A stretch of 64,000 nt of DNA. Source: Vombatus ursinus. Taxonomy: Eukaryota > Chordata > Mammalia > Diprotodontia > Vombatidae. The position numbers and the translations under genes are program-made. Where the stretch lies: NCBI RefSeq assembly GCF_900497805.2, contig NW_020954610.1, positions 33,369,534-33,433,533 of the forward strand, written 5' to 3'. Position 1 is the stretch's first letter. The number at the start of each line of letters is the position of its first letter. The notes beneath the pieces are model-generated. The model saw only the letters and a program-made list of their open reading frames with translations. It searched no databases and was not told the DNA's origin. Below are positions 20,500-31,510 of this stretch, one piece after another.

Positions 20500-21835
20500 T
20501 ATATGACAGCAAAAGCTAATGCTGGTTTATGGTATAAGATGCCTTGTAAAATCTCATGGGGAAGATGGTGTAAGATTATGAGCAATGTCATCTTAAAAAA
20601 TAATACCTAGTAGTGTAGAGGGAAACAAGCTAACCAAAAGCAAGGCAAGAGATTCAGCTTGTCCAGATCATCCTAAATGTGTTAAAGGATGAAACTTGAA
20701 GGAAGACAGTGAACAGATGAAAAAGTCTCAAGATTCCCATAAAAACTCCCTTCTCAATCAATGACAGTGGAATCAACACATATGGACTCGTATCGTAGTC
20801 TTGGATATGCTACACAAGGAAGGAAAAATGGTATTAATGGTGAATGTTGGAAAAAGAAGATAGATCGAGCCAAGGATACACAAAGTAAGCACATGGTATT
20901 TTGAAGTCATTCCTCAATTCTCAATTGAGAATTCTCATCAATTCTCAAAATATCTGAATGAGTATGAGATACTCGTACTCCACTCATGTGGAAGGAAAAA
21001 AAATCATGGCCCTTCTCGTTATACCCCCACCCTCAAAAGATAACCAAGACAATGCTAATAACTATCAACCCATGTAGCTCTTTTTCCCATTTCCACAAAA
21101 TCTGTATAGAAATACACACAGGTATTGAAGGGATATTTGAAGGGAACAGGGAACATTTTCAAATAATATTAAATAACTAACTGCAGCTTCATTATCATAT
21201 AAATGAAAGTTGCAGAGAATTTAAGATTCTACTTTTTAAGTTGTTCATTGACTTAAAAAACACTTGTTTTGGTGACACAAAATGCCACATTAAAGGTTTT
21301 TCTTCAACACGAGAGATATCGCATGCATGATTCCTTGAAAAATATAAAAGAGAGCTTTGTTCAGTGATCTTCTTATTGATAATATCAGTGTGACTGAAAA
21401 CAAGGGACATGTATGTCTTTGTCAAAGGTTATCACTCCATGGATGCTGTCTAGTGGAAGAGGAACTCCCTGTAGATAGTGAGGTCTTCTAAATGCTCCTG
21501 TTTGGGGATGACATCTCACTCATTGTATCAACCTCTAGAATATTGCACTTCCTCTTAAAATAGATTTTATAATAATCCAAAATAGTTTGACCTTGTTATT
21601 CATTCAGGATGTAACAAATGGGTGAAGAATGCCTATTGTCCAGACTTTGCAATAAAAGGGATGGACAGCCCATAAAGCTGGTTCATAAATATTCATGTCT
21701 AAGGCAGACTTTACAGACACATAATAAACCAAACCCAAAATTGTATATAAGGAGAATTGGCTGGATTTTAGTTTTCTTTGGGGAATTAGGTAGTACTCTT
21801 AATGATTTCAAGTTTTTCCCTAACAAAAAAAAAAA
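20500..21835 (+). pseudogene. RTE (BovB clade) LINE reverse-transcriptase relic
   Basis: In scattered frames the translation recalls RTE ORF2. DNANNYQPM is the decayed 'NYRPISLL' segment at about 21050. LLLFGDDISLIVSTS at about 21495-21540 is the F(A)DDI catalytic segment with A replaced by G. GQPIKLVHKYSCLRQTLQT and YIRRIGWI at 21670-21770 match the conserved 'YLGQ' and 'RRIGWAAF' blocks. Multiple stops make it non-functional. RTE enzymes are the likely partners of the BovB-tailed SINEs elsewhere in the window. Confidence 0.6.
20916..20933. repeat. 18-bp perfect palindrome
   Basis: 'aattctcaattgagaatt' is perfectly self-complementary, and the adjacent bases repeat 'aattctca' once more. Confidence 0.9.
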
Positions 21836-22021
21836 CCAAAACCCTTTTTTTCTTTTAGTATCAATATTCTTTTGATGTTGGCTATAACTTTTGGAATATA
21901 ACAATTTTCAAAGATTTAAAATTGTGGGTCAGTTGAAGGGCAGTGGAGAGAAGCATTGAAGGAGTGAATAATTGAAATGTATTACCAAAAAGAAATTACA
22001 CAAGAGAGTTAAGTCAAGTGA

Positions 22022-22150
22022 AGACACATTTATTAAGCACTTATTATGTGCCAGGCATTCTGCTAAATGTTGGGAATACAAGTACAAGCAAAAAGAAAGA
22101 CAATCCCTGCCCTCAATGAGCTTACATTCTAATGAGGGTGAGGAAAGAAG
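22022..22150 (-). mobile_element. L2 3' end
   Basis: 'atttattaagcacttattat', 'gtgccaggcattctgctaaa', 'caagcaaaaagaaagac' and 'gagcttacattctaatgagg' are the reverse of an L2 3' terminus. 21836-22021 is unassigned, with A and T runs. Confidence 0.7.
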
Positions 22151-22403
22151 CTGAAGTGGGGTGGTGTCCCTATGTGTGAGTCATGATGGTAAGGTTCAGA
22201 GAGACAGGCAGTGACATCATCACATTCACATTAGATGAAAAGGAGCTAGGGCAATAATGTAGCAAGAATAAGAGAAAATCAATGTATAATCTCTATGTCT
22301 CATTGGTATCCATATACTGCAAAGATATCTAAGGGAAGGCTCCCAGCATGATGGGAGAACCCTTGCAGAGGACAAAAGGCAAACAAGATAAGGTACATGT
22401 GTA

Positions 22404-22407
<4 letters not shown>

Positions 22408-22438
<31 letters not shown>
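22408..22438. repeat. (TG)n microsatellite
   Basis: About fifteen uninterrupted GT units immediately before a SINE. Confidence 0.95.
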
Positions 22439-22442
<4 letters not shown>

Positions 22443-22444
22443 TC

Positions 22445-22690
22445 TGGGCAGCAAGGTGGCACAGTGGGTAGAGTGATAGGTCTGGAGTCAGGTCAAACTG
22501 AGTTCAAATCTGGCCTCAGACACTTAACTAGCTGTGTGACCCTGGGCAAGTCACTTAACCCTGTTTGCCTCAGTTTCCTCATCTGCAAAATGGCCTGAAG
22601 AAGGAAATGTAAAACCACTCTAATATCTTTGCCAAGAAAACCCCAAATGGGGTCACAAAGAGTCAGACACAACTAAATGACAACAACAAA
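22445..22690 (+). mobile_element. CORE-SINE with RTE/BovB-derived tail, full length
   Basis: Head 'gggcagcaaggtggcacag', B-box 'gagttcaaatctgg', CORE 'cagtttcctcatctgcaaaa', then tail 'gccaagaaaaccccaaatgg' and 'cacaaagagtcagacacaac' ending in CAA repeats. It is well preserved, so it is a good reference copy for this family in the window. Confidence 0.9.
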
Positions 22691-22789
22691 AATATATATG
22701 TTGTGATTTCTCTAGAATGATTACTCTCATTGATGAGATCACAGATCCATTGAAGTATATTTCAATACTAACTTTATTTATTTATTTAT

Positions 22790-23335
22790 TTTTAGCAAAT
22801 AGTAATCTACTTAGGTTATTTCAGCTTCATTGGCATATAACTATACATAATTTCTAATAGTTTTTGAAATTGTGATCTTTCTCATTTTAAATTTTGGTTA
22901 TTGATTATTCTATCTCCTTTTTAAAATTAAAATTTCTAAATTTTTTGGTCTTTAAAATAATTCTTTGCAAAGTTACTTGATTCCATTTTTTAAAAAAGTT
23001 TCTATCTTTAAAGAATTTAATTCTTTTGACTCATTTTTGGCATATTTGTTCATTTTCTAATTTCTTTCATTGGAACATCTATTCATTAAATTTCCCTTTT
23101 TCTCTTCTGTTGATTAACATTTAAGGAAAAGGTTTGCCTCCTCACTTTGACTACATCCTATGCATTTTATATGCTATATTTAAATGGCCATTTTAAAGTA
23201 GTCTGCTATTGTTTCTATAGTTTGTTTTTTAACACAAGAAAGCTTAAATAACCATTTTTTAAAGTTTCTTTATATAGGCTTGCACATTTTTATTATTGTT
23301 TATATTTATATTTATTTCATAATGAAGATACTAGA
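22790..23335 (-). mobile_element. Old L1 ORF2 fragment
   Basis: A T-rich stretch whose order of blocks ('ttttgaaattgtgatctttc', 'cattaaatttccctttttct', 'gactacatcctatgcatttt') recalls the reverse strand of mammalian L1 ORF2. The 'ccctctaagtactgctttagctgc' region is decayed. No frame remains. Confidence 0.4.
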
Positions 23336-23454
23336 TGCAAAAAGGAGGAGAAGCTTATTAAAGTATCTTTTTTAGAAAAATGCTGAGAAGATATAAGAAG
23401 GAAGGCCAGAAAGAAACACAAACAGGACAGCTCTGCAAGCTATAGGTTGAATTT

Positions 23455-23702
23455 ATTATATAGAGTATATATACATATACACATGTGGATATATGAAGTA
23501 TATAAAAATACAATATAGTGTATAAATATAAAATATATATTCAAAAAGAGATACAAGCTGTACATCTTAGAAATCTGCAGTTTCATGTATAATCCTCTTT
23601 TTCTGTTCTACTATGTAAATGACAATTTTTACCCTTAAATTAATTTTTTGCCTTTAAATTCAGAATAAAATTAAATAAGTAAATAGACAAATAAATAAAT
23701 AA
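23455..23702 (+). mobile_element. L1 3'UTR fragment with AAAT-rich tail
   Basis: 'aatctgcagtttcatgtata', 'atcctctttttctgttctac' and a terminal run 'aaataagtaaatagac' then AAAT repeats. It resembles the end of the L1 fragment near 6190-6295. Confidence 0.55.
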
Positions 23703-24078
23703 TTTGTCCAATCATTCTACTCACCATCACTGTGATTTCCCAGACTAAAGCATCCTTCTTTTTCTACCTTTCCCCTATTGTGGACTCCTTACTTTAGAAT
23801 GGAAGCAATACTATTTACTTCTCCAGATAAGCACCTGACTTACAGCTTTGGTGTCATCTTCCACCCCTCACTCTCATCTGCCCCTACATAATGAATCCAT
23901 TGCAAAATCTTGTCATTTCTACTTTCATGTCTCTTGTGCATATTCCCTTCTCTCTACTCATACAGCAACAATGCTCATCACCTCTCCCCTAGATTATAGT
24001 CTTCATCTTGGGCCTCTCCTCATACTAATCCTTTCCCCACTAAACTGCCAATGAGATTTTTCTAAAATGTATATCTGA

Positions 24079-24231
24079 GGGGGCAGTTAGGTGGCACAGT
24101 GGATAGAGCACTGGCCCTGGAGTCAGGAGGACCTGAGTTCAAATATCATCTCAGACACATAATACTTACTAGCTCTGTTACTCTGCACAGGTCACTTAAC
24201 TCCATTGCCTAACAAAAACCAAAAAAAAAAG
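24079..24231 (+). mobile_element. WSINE-like SINE with 16-bp target-site duplication
   Basis: 'ggcagttaggtggcacagtg', 'gtcaggaggacctgagttca', then 'gtcacttaactccattgcc' and poly-A. The duplication 'taaaatgtatatctga' at 24063-24078 and 24232-24247 is perfect, so the insertion is fairly young. Confidence 0.95.
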
Positions 24232-24527
24232 TAAAATGTATATCTGACTATATCTGACTGTCACTCCCCTGTTCAATAAGCTCCAGTGGCTTTCTATTAT
24301 TGCTAGGATCAAATATAAAGTTTTCACTTTGGCATTTGAAGTTCTTTATGACCTTCCTACCTTTCCAGCCTTTTTACACATTGATCCCTTTCATGCACTC
24401 TGTGATCCAGCTACACTGGCCTACTTGCAATGTTTTGGACACAGCACCTGACTCCATGTATTTATACTGACTGTTCCCTATGTCTGGAATGCTCTTCTTT
24501 CTCACCTCCACTTCTTAGTTTGAGGGA

Positions 24528-24785
24528 GCTATTGGTGCAGTGTGTAAATAGCCAGCCCTGATATCAGGAAAGCTTGAGTTTAAATTTGGTCTCAGACACT
24601 TACTAGCTGCATGACTCTGGCAAGTCTCAACCTCTTTTTATGTCAGTTTACTCAATTGTAAAAGGGGATAATAGCAGCACCTGTCTTGTAGTATTTTTGT
24701 GAGGATCAGATGAGATCATATTTGTGAAAAAGAGCTCAGCACAGTGCCTAACACATAGTAGGCTCTATATATGCTTATTCCCTTT
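24528..24785 (+). mobile_element. MIR-type CORE-SINE nested in L2
   Basis: 'gagttt' B-box region, 'cacttactagctgcatgact', CORE 'gtcagtttactcaattgtaa', and a classic MIR/L2-like tail 'cagcacagtgcctaacacat'. Confidence 0.8.
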
Positions 24786-25170
24786 TCCTTCCCCTTAGTT
24801 TTCCTGGCTTTCTTTAAAACTCAGATCAAATATTACCTTCAGCTGGAAGTCTTTCCTGATGCCCCCAGCTACTAATGCTTTCCTCTTTCAGATTACCTCC
24901 ATGTATTCTCTATATATTTGGTACAAGTCTAGTTATTTATATATTGTCTCCCACATTAGAACCTGTGCTTCTTAAGGACTGGGACTGTTTTTGGTCTTTA
25001 TATCTTCAGTACTTATCACAATGTCTGGCACATGCTAAATGCTTGTTGACTGACTGACTGACTGACTTGTTTCCATTTGTATCAGCTCCATACAATATAA
25101 GTTCCATGTGGGCAGGAATTGTTTTTCATGTTATCTTTCTATCTTAGGGCCTAGGACAGTGTTTCACATT

Positions 25171-26110
25171 ATAAACACTTAATCACACTTGGATTAGACT
25201 TAATTAGGAAAGTCATTAGATAAACAGATTTTCCCAGAGCCACCTTTCTCACAAAGAGATTTTACCTGACTTCTTGATATCCCTTTTTCTAAAAAAAAGA
25301 TACCTACTACCATGTTATATTTGACCAATATAAACACTAGAGGTGCAGACCTACTCTTATTGGGAGACATATTGGTGTCCTTGATATGGCTGTTGGCAAT
25401 AACTGATTCCTTCTTGTCCCACAGATCAACTGCTCTGCTATCCCAATTATAATAAATCAACATCAAGACAAAGTCTTCAACTATTTCTGAACCCCAAAAT
25501 TGAGCTTAAATAGTAAAATTCTCTCTTTAGCAATATACACATTCCCAAGGATACATGTAATATGAGTTTGTCTTTCCAACCATTTGCACAAAACCTGATT
25601 CCAAAAGTGTAGTTGGAAATTAGGAACACTTCCAGAGATTTTGAGCTGTGAATTCTCTTATAGATCCATCATCCAATCTGACTCAGCTGAAAACTAGTGA
25701 AGAGCAAAAGAGTACTTAAAAAAATTTCAAATTTGGAATTCTTGGCAAGATTGCCAACAATTTTGTTGTAACAGTGGATTTATAGACATTTGAGCAAGGG
25801 AAGCTACATCTAAAACCTTTCTGTAAGTGCTCTAATTAGAAGCAAATTTTGCCATAATCTTTGAAACTGCTATTTTTCTTCAACTTAGTTATTATATCTA
25901 AATCCAACCCAGGATCTGTTAGTTACATTTGCAGTTTTCATCTGGAATTAATTCAGATTTCCTGAATTTAATTCCAAAGGAAGGAGATGACTATGCATTA
26001 GAGGCTTAATTTTCCAAGAGACTTTCACACAGAGGCAAATGTAAAATCAGGAACCATTTACAGGCATAGTATTCTTCTCTATCCTGTTGTGTAAGATACA
26101 TATTTGAGTC
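25171..26110. other. Unassigned sequence, no gene recognised
   Basis: About 940 bp of AT-rich DNA. I see no known repeat and no coding signal. Confidence 0.3.
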
Positions 26111-26124
26111 AGAATTTTATGATG

Positions 26125-26290
26125 TTGTGGGTATTAGACTTGGGGTTAGGAAGGCTCACCTTGGGTATGAGTCATACCTCTGATATCTGTTAGCCATGTG
26201 ACTATAGGCAGTATGCTTTACTCTCAAAGCCTCCATTTCCTCATGTGTGAAATGAGGATTATAATGCTTTTGGTTAAGTATTTACTTCAC
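26125..26290 (+). mobile_element. CORE-SINE
   Basis: Head region 'gacttggggttaggaagg', 'ctccatttcctcatgtgtg' and 'aaatgaggattataatgct'; the tail is cut short by the next SINE. Confidence 0.65.
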
Positions 26291-26560
26291 AAAAAGCAGC
26301 ATGGCATAGTGGATAGGGAGTCAGTTTTAGAAAAAGGAATATTTGTGCTCAGGTCTCACCACTGATGCACAAGGGTTGTATGACCCTGGGCAAGTCACTT
26401 AGTCTTTTAAGACTCTATACAATTCTCTAAGATTACAAATTGTGGAGGAAGGTGCCAACCTGCATTGGTAAAGGGACGTTCCTCACTTGAAAGTTCTCAA
26501 TATTAGTGAAATCAGTCTAATTCTTATCCCTTTCCCTACCTACCTCCCAGGATTGTATGA
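26291..26560 (+). mobile_element. tRNA-derived SINE of the 'aggcaactctctaag' type
   Basis: Head 'gcagcatggcatagtggata', 'tgaccctgggcaagtcactt', then a body not shared with CORE-SINEs: 'caattctctaagattacaaa', 'cctgcattggtaaaggga' and 'gtgaaatcagtct'. Three more copies lie at 30672, 31262 and 56925, all on the plus strand. I do not know its formal name. Confidence 0.7.
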
Positions 26561-26611
26561 GTAGATGGGTGAAAAGTGACGACTATCTGTTAGATCACTA
26601 CTGGATTGCCA

Positions 26612-26885
26612 GGTGGGTTACATTAATAATAAAAATAGCTAGAATTTATATAATAATTTAAAGAATGCAAAACACTTCACAAATACTACCTGTTTTCATC
26701 TTCACATCAAATCTGTGAGATAGGTGCTGTTATCACTATTTTACAGATGAAGAAACTGAGTGTCAGAGAAAGGTTAAGTGATTTACCCAGGATCACATGG
26801 TCAATAAGTGTCTGAGGCTTCATTTGAACTCAGGTTTTTTTGACTCAAAGTCTAATACTCTATCCCCTGCACCATCTAGTTACTA
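26612..26885 (-). mobile_element. CORE-SINE
   Basis: Tail 'aatagctagaatttatataa' and 'cacttcacaaatac', then 'ttttacagatgaagaaactg', 'ttacccaggatcacatgg' and the tRNA half 'ctctatcccctgcaccatc'. Confidence 0.85.
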
Positions 26886-26946
26886 TAACCCTTTAAACTC
26901 ACAGATGATAGCATATTCTTAGGAACTGACAGATAGACATATTCTT

Positions 26947-27068
26947 GTCAGAGAAAGACAGAGACAGAGAGAGACAGGCAGAGAGAGACAGAGAGAGAAA
27001 GAGACAGAGAGAGAAAAAGAGACAGAGACAGAGAGAGAGAGGGAGACAGAGAGAGAGAGACAGAAGGA
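26947..27068. repeat. GA/GACA-rich simple repeat
   Basis: About 120 bp of 'gagaca' and 'gagaga' units on the plus strand. Confidence 0.9.
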
Positions 27069-27094
27069 AAGTGATGGGGAAGAAAAGAGGGGAG

Positions 27095-27365
27095 AAAGTT
27101 TTACTATGTATTGGGCATTAAGCTAAGCACTAGGGAAAAAGTACAAGCAAGACAGCCCCTATCCAGAAGGAGCTTATATTCTGATGAGAGAAGACTATAT
27201 ACAAAGGATAGCTGGAAAGCAGGAGGGGTCAAGGAGGAGAAAAAGTTCCAGAATGAGTCATTATGAATAGGGTGAAACGTAGTTGAGGCCCCGCCCAAAA
27301 TAGTGGTACAGTGAGGGAGCCACCTACCAAGACAGCAGAGCCTCAGGGTGGAGGCTTCCATTAAG
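27095..27365 (-). mobile_element. L2-like 3' end with extended repeat
   Basis: 27095-27190 is an L2-type reverse 3' end ('gggcattaagctaagcacta', 'aaggagcttatattctgatg'). The next 170 bp ('ggatagctggaaagcaggag') parallels the sequence after the L2-like ends at 22150 and 37600, so an unnamed larger family may be involved. 27366-27745 is unassigned. Confidence 0.5.
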
Positions 27366-27747
27366 TATAGATATTCTCAATAAACAGTAATGGTCCAAGA
27401 GAGGGAAAAAAATTACAAACATGTGTAAAAAAGGCAGACAGGATGTATGTGTATTCTATGTAAAGTGATCTATATAAACTTTAAATTTACTTTCCTGAGT
27501 ATCTAAGATTAATTCCCCAAAGATTTTTCAGATTTTCTAAGGTTAGCAAATCATTAACTCTCTCCCATCCTCAACCTCCTTTCCTCCCTCTTGTGTTTTT
27601 CTGTCTGTCCAGTTAGCTCATAAGAATATGCTGCCATATTGTTGTACACACAACCACAATCGCCACCACCCCAACAGCAATACATAAAATGAACTCAGGC
27701 TAATAGCCATTTTAGCAGGCAAAATACTCAGTTACCCTCATGAATTC

Positions 27748-27945
27748 TTAAAGCAAGGATTCTTAGCCTGGGGTTTATGAACTCATTTTAAAAAATATTT
27801 TGATTTATTTTAATATAATTGTTTTTTTCTACATTCCATTTTACGCATTCAAAAGCATTCTGAGAAAGTGTCAATAGGCCTTATCAGAATTTTTAAGGGG
27901 GCAATGACACAAAAAAAAGGTTAAGGGCCCCTGTCCTAGATGTTC
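27748..27945. mobile_element. hAT/MER-like non-autonomous DNA transposon
   Basis: Left end 'aaggattcttagcctggggt' and right end 'aaaggttaagggcccctg' are degenerate inverted repeats. Interior 'aagcattctgagaaagtgtc' and 'aggccttatcagaat' match the other copy type near 52150 in layout. No coding. Confidence 0.6.
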
Positions 27946-28777
27946 CTTTTAAGACTTAACCGCTGAGGGGAAATATAAACAATTTGGAAGATACTTCTTC
28001 CTAAATAGCCACACTGGTTTCTGAACACAGAGTGATTTCAGTCCATAACAGATTGAAAGGAAGAAGCAGCCCTGGAACAGGAATGGACCATCAGAAAGCA
28101 TAGCTAAAGTCAGCATAAAAGAACCAAACCGAGGCAGCAGGGATGAGCTGTGGCAAAGGAGTCAGTTACTATATCACATACATTGATTTATAGATTCAGA
28201 TTACCTTTACCTAAATGTCTAGCTATTTAACAGCTTATTCATAAAACAACAGCTGTTATGAATCAGACAGATAAAGGATTAAGGAAGGGAAAAAGTGAGA
28301 TGAAAAAAAGCTTTAATTTTTTGCTACAACAAAGGAACAAGTTGAGTCAGGTCACATCTAGTAGTTTTGGCAACCCAGTACTTCTGCAAAGGGTATCATT
28401 GTTCAGACAAGAGGTGGAAAGACTTCACATAGTTTACTGGCCTACATTCATATAATCCCTGTGGGGAGATAGATGAGGTTGGCTTGGAAGTAACATAGTA
28501 AGTATCCAAAGGGATGGCTCATTACAAACCTCTAAGCTGCACTAGAGATTCAAGTGATCTCAAAGAGCTCAGCCATCACAGCTAAACAGCACTCCCATTT
28601 GTCTCTGAGAATGACTTCCAATCATATTCACTTCTACCACATTCTCGCTCTTCAGGTGACCTTGTCTGAGGATTTGAGGACCTGAGGATTCGAGAAAATG
28701 ATTTTGATTTTGCTAGTAAAGATGGCCACTTTCACCAGCAAGTTCAAGATCATTTCCTCAAATTCTTTACCATTTTT
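27946..28777. other. Unassigned sequence
   Basis: About 830 bp with no repeat I can name. A small imperfect direct repeat, 'tgaggattygag', occurs three times near 28660-28695. Confidence 0.3.
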
Positions 28778-29030
28778 GTTGTTGTTATTCAGTTGTTTTT
28801 CAGTTGTTTTTCAGTTGTTTCCAACTCTTTGTGACACCATTTAGAATTTTCTTGGCAACGATACTGGAGTGGTTTGCCACTTCCTTCTCCAGTTCATTTT
28901 TTCAGATGAGGAAAATAAGACAAATAGGATTAAATGACTTGCCCAGGGTTGCACAGTTAGTATATGTCTGAGGCCAGATTTGAATTCAGGAAGACAAGTC
29001 TTCCTGACTCCGGGCCCAGGACTATCTACT
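28778..29030 (-). mobile_element. CORE-SINE with RTE/BovB-derived tail
   Basis: The tail is expanded: 'cagttgtttt' occurs three times in a row (28790-28820). It is followed by 'gtgacaccatttagaatttt', 'ctggagtggtttgccacttc', the CORE and the tRNA half 'cttcctgactccgggcccag'. Confidence 0.85.
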
Positions 29031-29151
29031 ATTCTAAATGTACTTATAATCTTGTTCTCCTCTTTCTGTTCAAGCTCCTAGAAAGAGGTGACACTCCTCC
29101 TTACCAAAGCTAACCATCGCACGTGGGTCCTCAATCTTATCCTGTCTCCCA

Positions 29152-29164
29152 CCCCCCCCCCCCC
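29152..29164. repeat. Poly-C run
   Basis: Thirteen or so consecutive C within the L2. Confidence 0.95.
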
Positions 29165-29954
29165 AACAAGACTGTCCATTGCATCTTGAAAATATCTCCA
29201 TTTCTAATCACTCTTACTCTTTGGCCTACAAACATACTCAGGAATTACTATTAAAATTACTGTTGCAGAAAAAGCCCCTTTGACTCTGTTATTTCCTAGA
29301 ATCAGTGTCTTAAACTGCACTGGAAAATTTCCAGACAAAAAGCAATTTGCACTCCCAGCCCCCACTTCCGCAACTCCCACTCACTCTTTGACCCCTAGCA
29401 AAATTGTTTCCATCTTCACAAACTATTGAAATCGCCCACAAATGACTTCCTAATTGACAAATCCAGGGGTCTTTTTTTTTGTCTTTAGCTTCATTTTTTC
29501 TGCTTCATTCTACACAATTGGTGATGCCCTCCTTAATATTCTCTCCTTTATCTTCTATCATACTGTTCTATTTTGGTTAAAACATTCAGTGCTGACCTTC
29601 TCTGTTTCTTTTTTTTTCCCACCACCTTCTAAAGGTGGGCATTCAAAAAAGCTTTGTCCTCAGGTCTCCAATATTATTCTATTGACTCTGTCTATTAGCA
29701 AATCTCATCCATTCTTATCACTTTAATTACTATCTCTTTTTATTTATGTTTCTACCAGTGCCTCTCCCCTAAGATTCAGTCCCTCAATTTTCCACTGCTA
29801 CCTCAATATCTCATAAGTATCTCAAACTCAACATGCCTATAATTAAACTCATCATCTTCCCCTGACTCCACTAAACCTGTTCCTCTTAGCCTACCCATCC
29901 ACCTCTATCAATGGAATCACCTTCCTCCAAGTCACCTATGCTTGACTTTGTGGA

Positions 29955-30190
29955 GTCATGGGATCATAGATTTAGAGATGGAAGGGACTTCCATGGTCAT
30001 TTAATCATAGGATCATGGATTCAGAGGTAGAAGGGGACTCAGATGCCATCTAAGCCCAAACTTTTTATATCACGGATGAGGAAACTGAGGCTAAAGGAGC
30101 TTAAGTGACTTTCTCAAAGTCACAGTGGTAGTAAATGGCAGAGCTGTTATTTGAACCAAGGTCCTCTGACTTCAAATCCACACTGCCTCA
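29955..30190 (-). mobile_element. MIR3-like CORE-SINE nested in L2
   Basis: The tail motif occurs twice: 'gatcatagatttagagatgg' (29969) and again in altered form at 30008 ('gatcatggattcagagg'). Then 'gatgaggaaactgaggctaa' and the tRNA half 'accaaggtcctctgacttc'. The doubled tail is a small internal duplication. Confidence 0.8.
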
Positions 30191-30671
30191 TGTTCAACTG
30201 GTCCCTGTCTCATCAATTGCCAAGTCACACTGATTGTACTTTTGCAATGCAATCTGTCGCCTATACGTTAACTCCTTTCCACTTTTTTACTGCCACCATC
30301 ACCCCACCTCAGGCCTTCATTACAGTCTCACTCATACTATTATAATAACTTATTAACTATTGTCCAGACTCCAGTGCTTCTCACCAACTATCTTTTATAT
30401 TGCCACCAAAATGACCTTTTGAATGAGCAGGTTTGATAATGATATACTTGTGTAAAGAGGCTTCAGTGAGTCCCTTACGGTTTATAACAAAACATATAAA
30501 CTTCCTATCCCAGGAATGAAGAGCCTTCACAACCCACCTTTCCAGCTGTGTTTTATGTTTATTTTCTTTATTCACATTAAATTACATTCTGATTCACTTT
30601 CTGACTCCATCTTGTTCTATTCTTTACCGACCCAATACAATGCTACAAATCGATCTTTTTGTCTCTAGAGA

Positions 30672-30895
30672 GACAGCTTTGCATAGTGCAGAGCTGGCTT
30701 TATGGTCAAGAATATCTGGGTTGAAGTCCTACTTGTGATACCTACTGGATGAATGACTTTGGGCAAATCACTTCACCTCTCACTATCTAGAAATGTGGGA
30801 GAAGATGCCCACCTGAATTGGTAGAGGGAGATCCTCACCAACTGCTTCCTCTACCAATGCAATCACAGGTCCAGTCATTATCCCTTTCTTATTCC
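30672..30895 (+). mobile_element. tRNA-derived SINE of the 'aggcaactctctaag' type
   Basis: 'ctttgcatagtgcagagctg', 'gggcaaatcacttcacctct', 'cctgaattggtagaggga' and 'aatcacaggtccagtca'. It is the same family as 26291-26560. Confidence 0.75.
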
Positions 30896-31016
30896 CTCTC
30901 AGTGTCTAAGGCAACTCTAATACTATATAAATTATTGATGTCTAGCAGATCTACATTAACAGAGAAATTTTCCATACTGGGAGTCCCCACACTGATGAAA
31001 TCACCAAACAACTTAT

Positions 31017-31019
31017 GTG

Positions 31020-31053
<34 letters not shown>

Positions 31054-31261
31054 TATACATATATATACACACACATACACACACACATATAACATGAATC
31101 ATATGTATGTATATAAAAACTTATATATGTAAACATATATGTATGTATATGTATATTAGTTACACATACACACATATGTTAGTGATCTATCACACCACCT
31201 CTATATTAATACAAATGCACATGTATGTGTACATATACACATGCATATATTATGTATGTGT
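31017..31261. repeat. TA/CA/TATG-rich simple-sequence tract
   Basis: (TA)n at 31020-31042, (CA)/(TA) mixtures to 31100, then imperfect TATG/ACAT repeats to 31260. It is pure low-complexity sequence. Confidence 0.9.
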
Positions 31262-31510
31262 CACACAGTGTGACATAGTGTACAGAGGGCTGATTTCAAA
31301 GCCAAGAAGACCTAGGTTCAAGTCTCATCTCTGATCCATATTGGCTATGTGACCCTAGAGATGTAACTTAACCTTTTAGTCTTCTAGGTAACTCTCTAAA
31401 ACCTTAAGTTATAAAGAAGATGTGGGCCTGCATTGGTGAAGGGAGTTTTGTCATCCAGGATTTTCCTTTATCATTGAAATCACAGATCTGGTCCTTATCC
31501 CTACAAATAT
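31262..31510 (+). mobile_element. tRNA-derived SINE of the 'aggcaactctctaag' type
   Basis: 'gtgtgacatagtgtacagag', 'aggttcaagtctcatctctg' (B-box), 'aggtaactctctaaaacctt', 'gcctgcattggtgaaggga' and 'gaaatcacagatctggtc'. Confidence 0.8.

Larger units (their letters stand above)
23703..25170 (+). mobile_element. L2 LINE 3' region, about 1.2 kb, with two nested SINEs
   Basis: Sense L2 from late ORF2 ('ttttctaaaatgtatatctg', 'gctccagtggctttctatta', 'tttgaagttctttatgacct', 'tctggaatgctcttctttct') to the 3' end ('cagctggaagtctttcctga', 'ggactgggactgtttttggt', 'aaatgcttgttgactgactg'). A second short L2-like end follows at 25080-25170. SINEs occupy 24079-24231 and 24528-24785. This is one of the clearest L2 copies here. 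Confidence 0.85.
29035..30660 (+). mobile_element. L2 LINE, ORF2 reverse-transcriptase end to 3' region
   Basis: Sense L2 blocks in order: 'gaaagaggtgacactcctcc', 'ccacaaatgacttcctaatt', 'gatgccctccttaatattct', 'tctcaaactcaacatgccta', 'aattaaactcatcatcttcc'. After a SINE (29955-30190), 'ttcattacagtctcactcat' and 'ttctcaccaactatctttta'. These track late L2 ORF2 (the region reading 'KLNMSKTELIIFP' in intact copies). Many stops. Confidence 0.75.

Noticed and set aside
22445-22520. tRNA gene
   Set aside because: Same reason: head of a full-length BovB-tailed CORE-SINE.
26947-27068. CRISPR-like array
   Set aside because: Plain GA/GACA simple repeat with no spacers.
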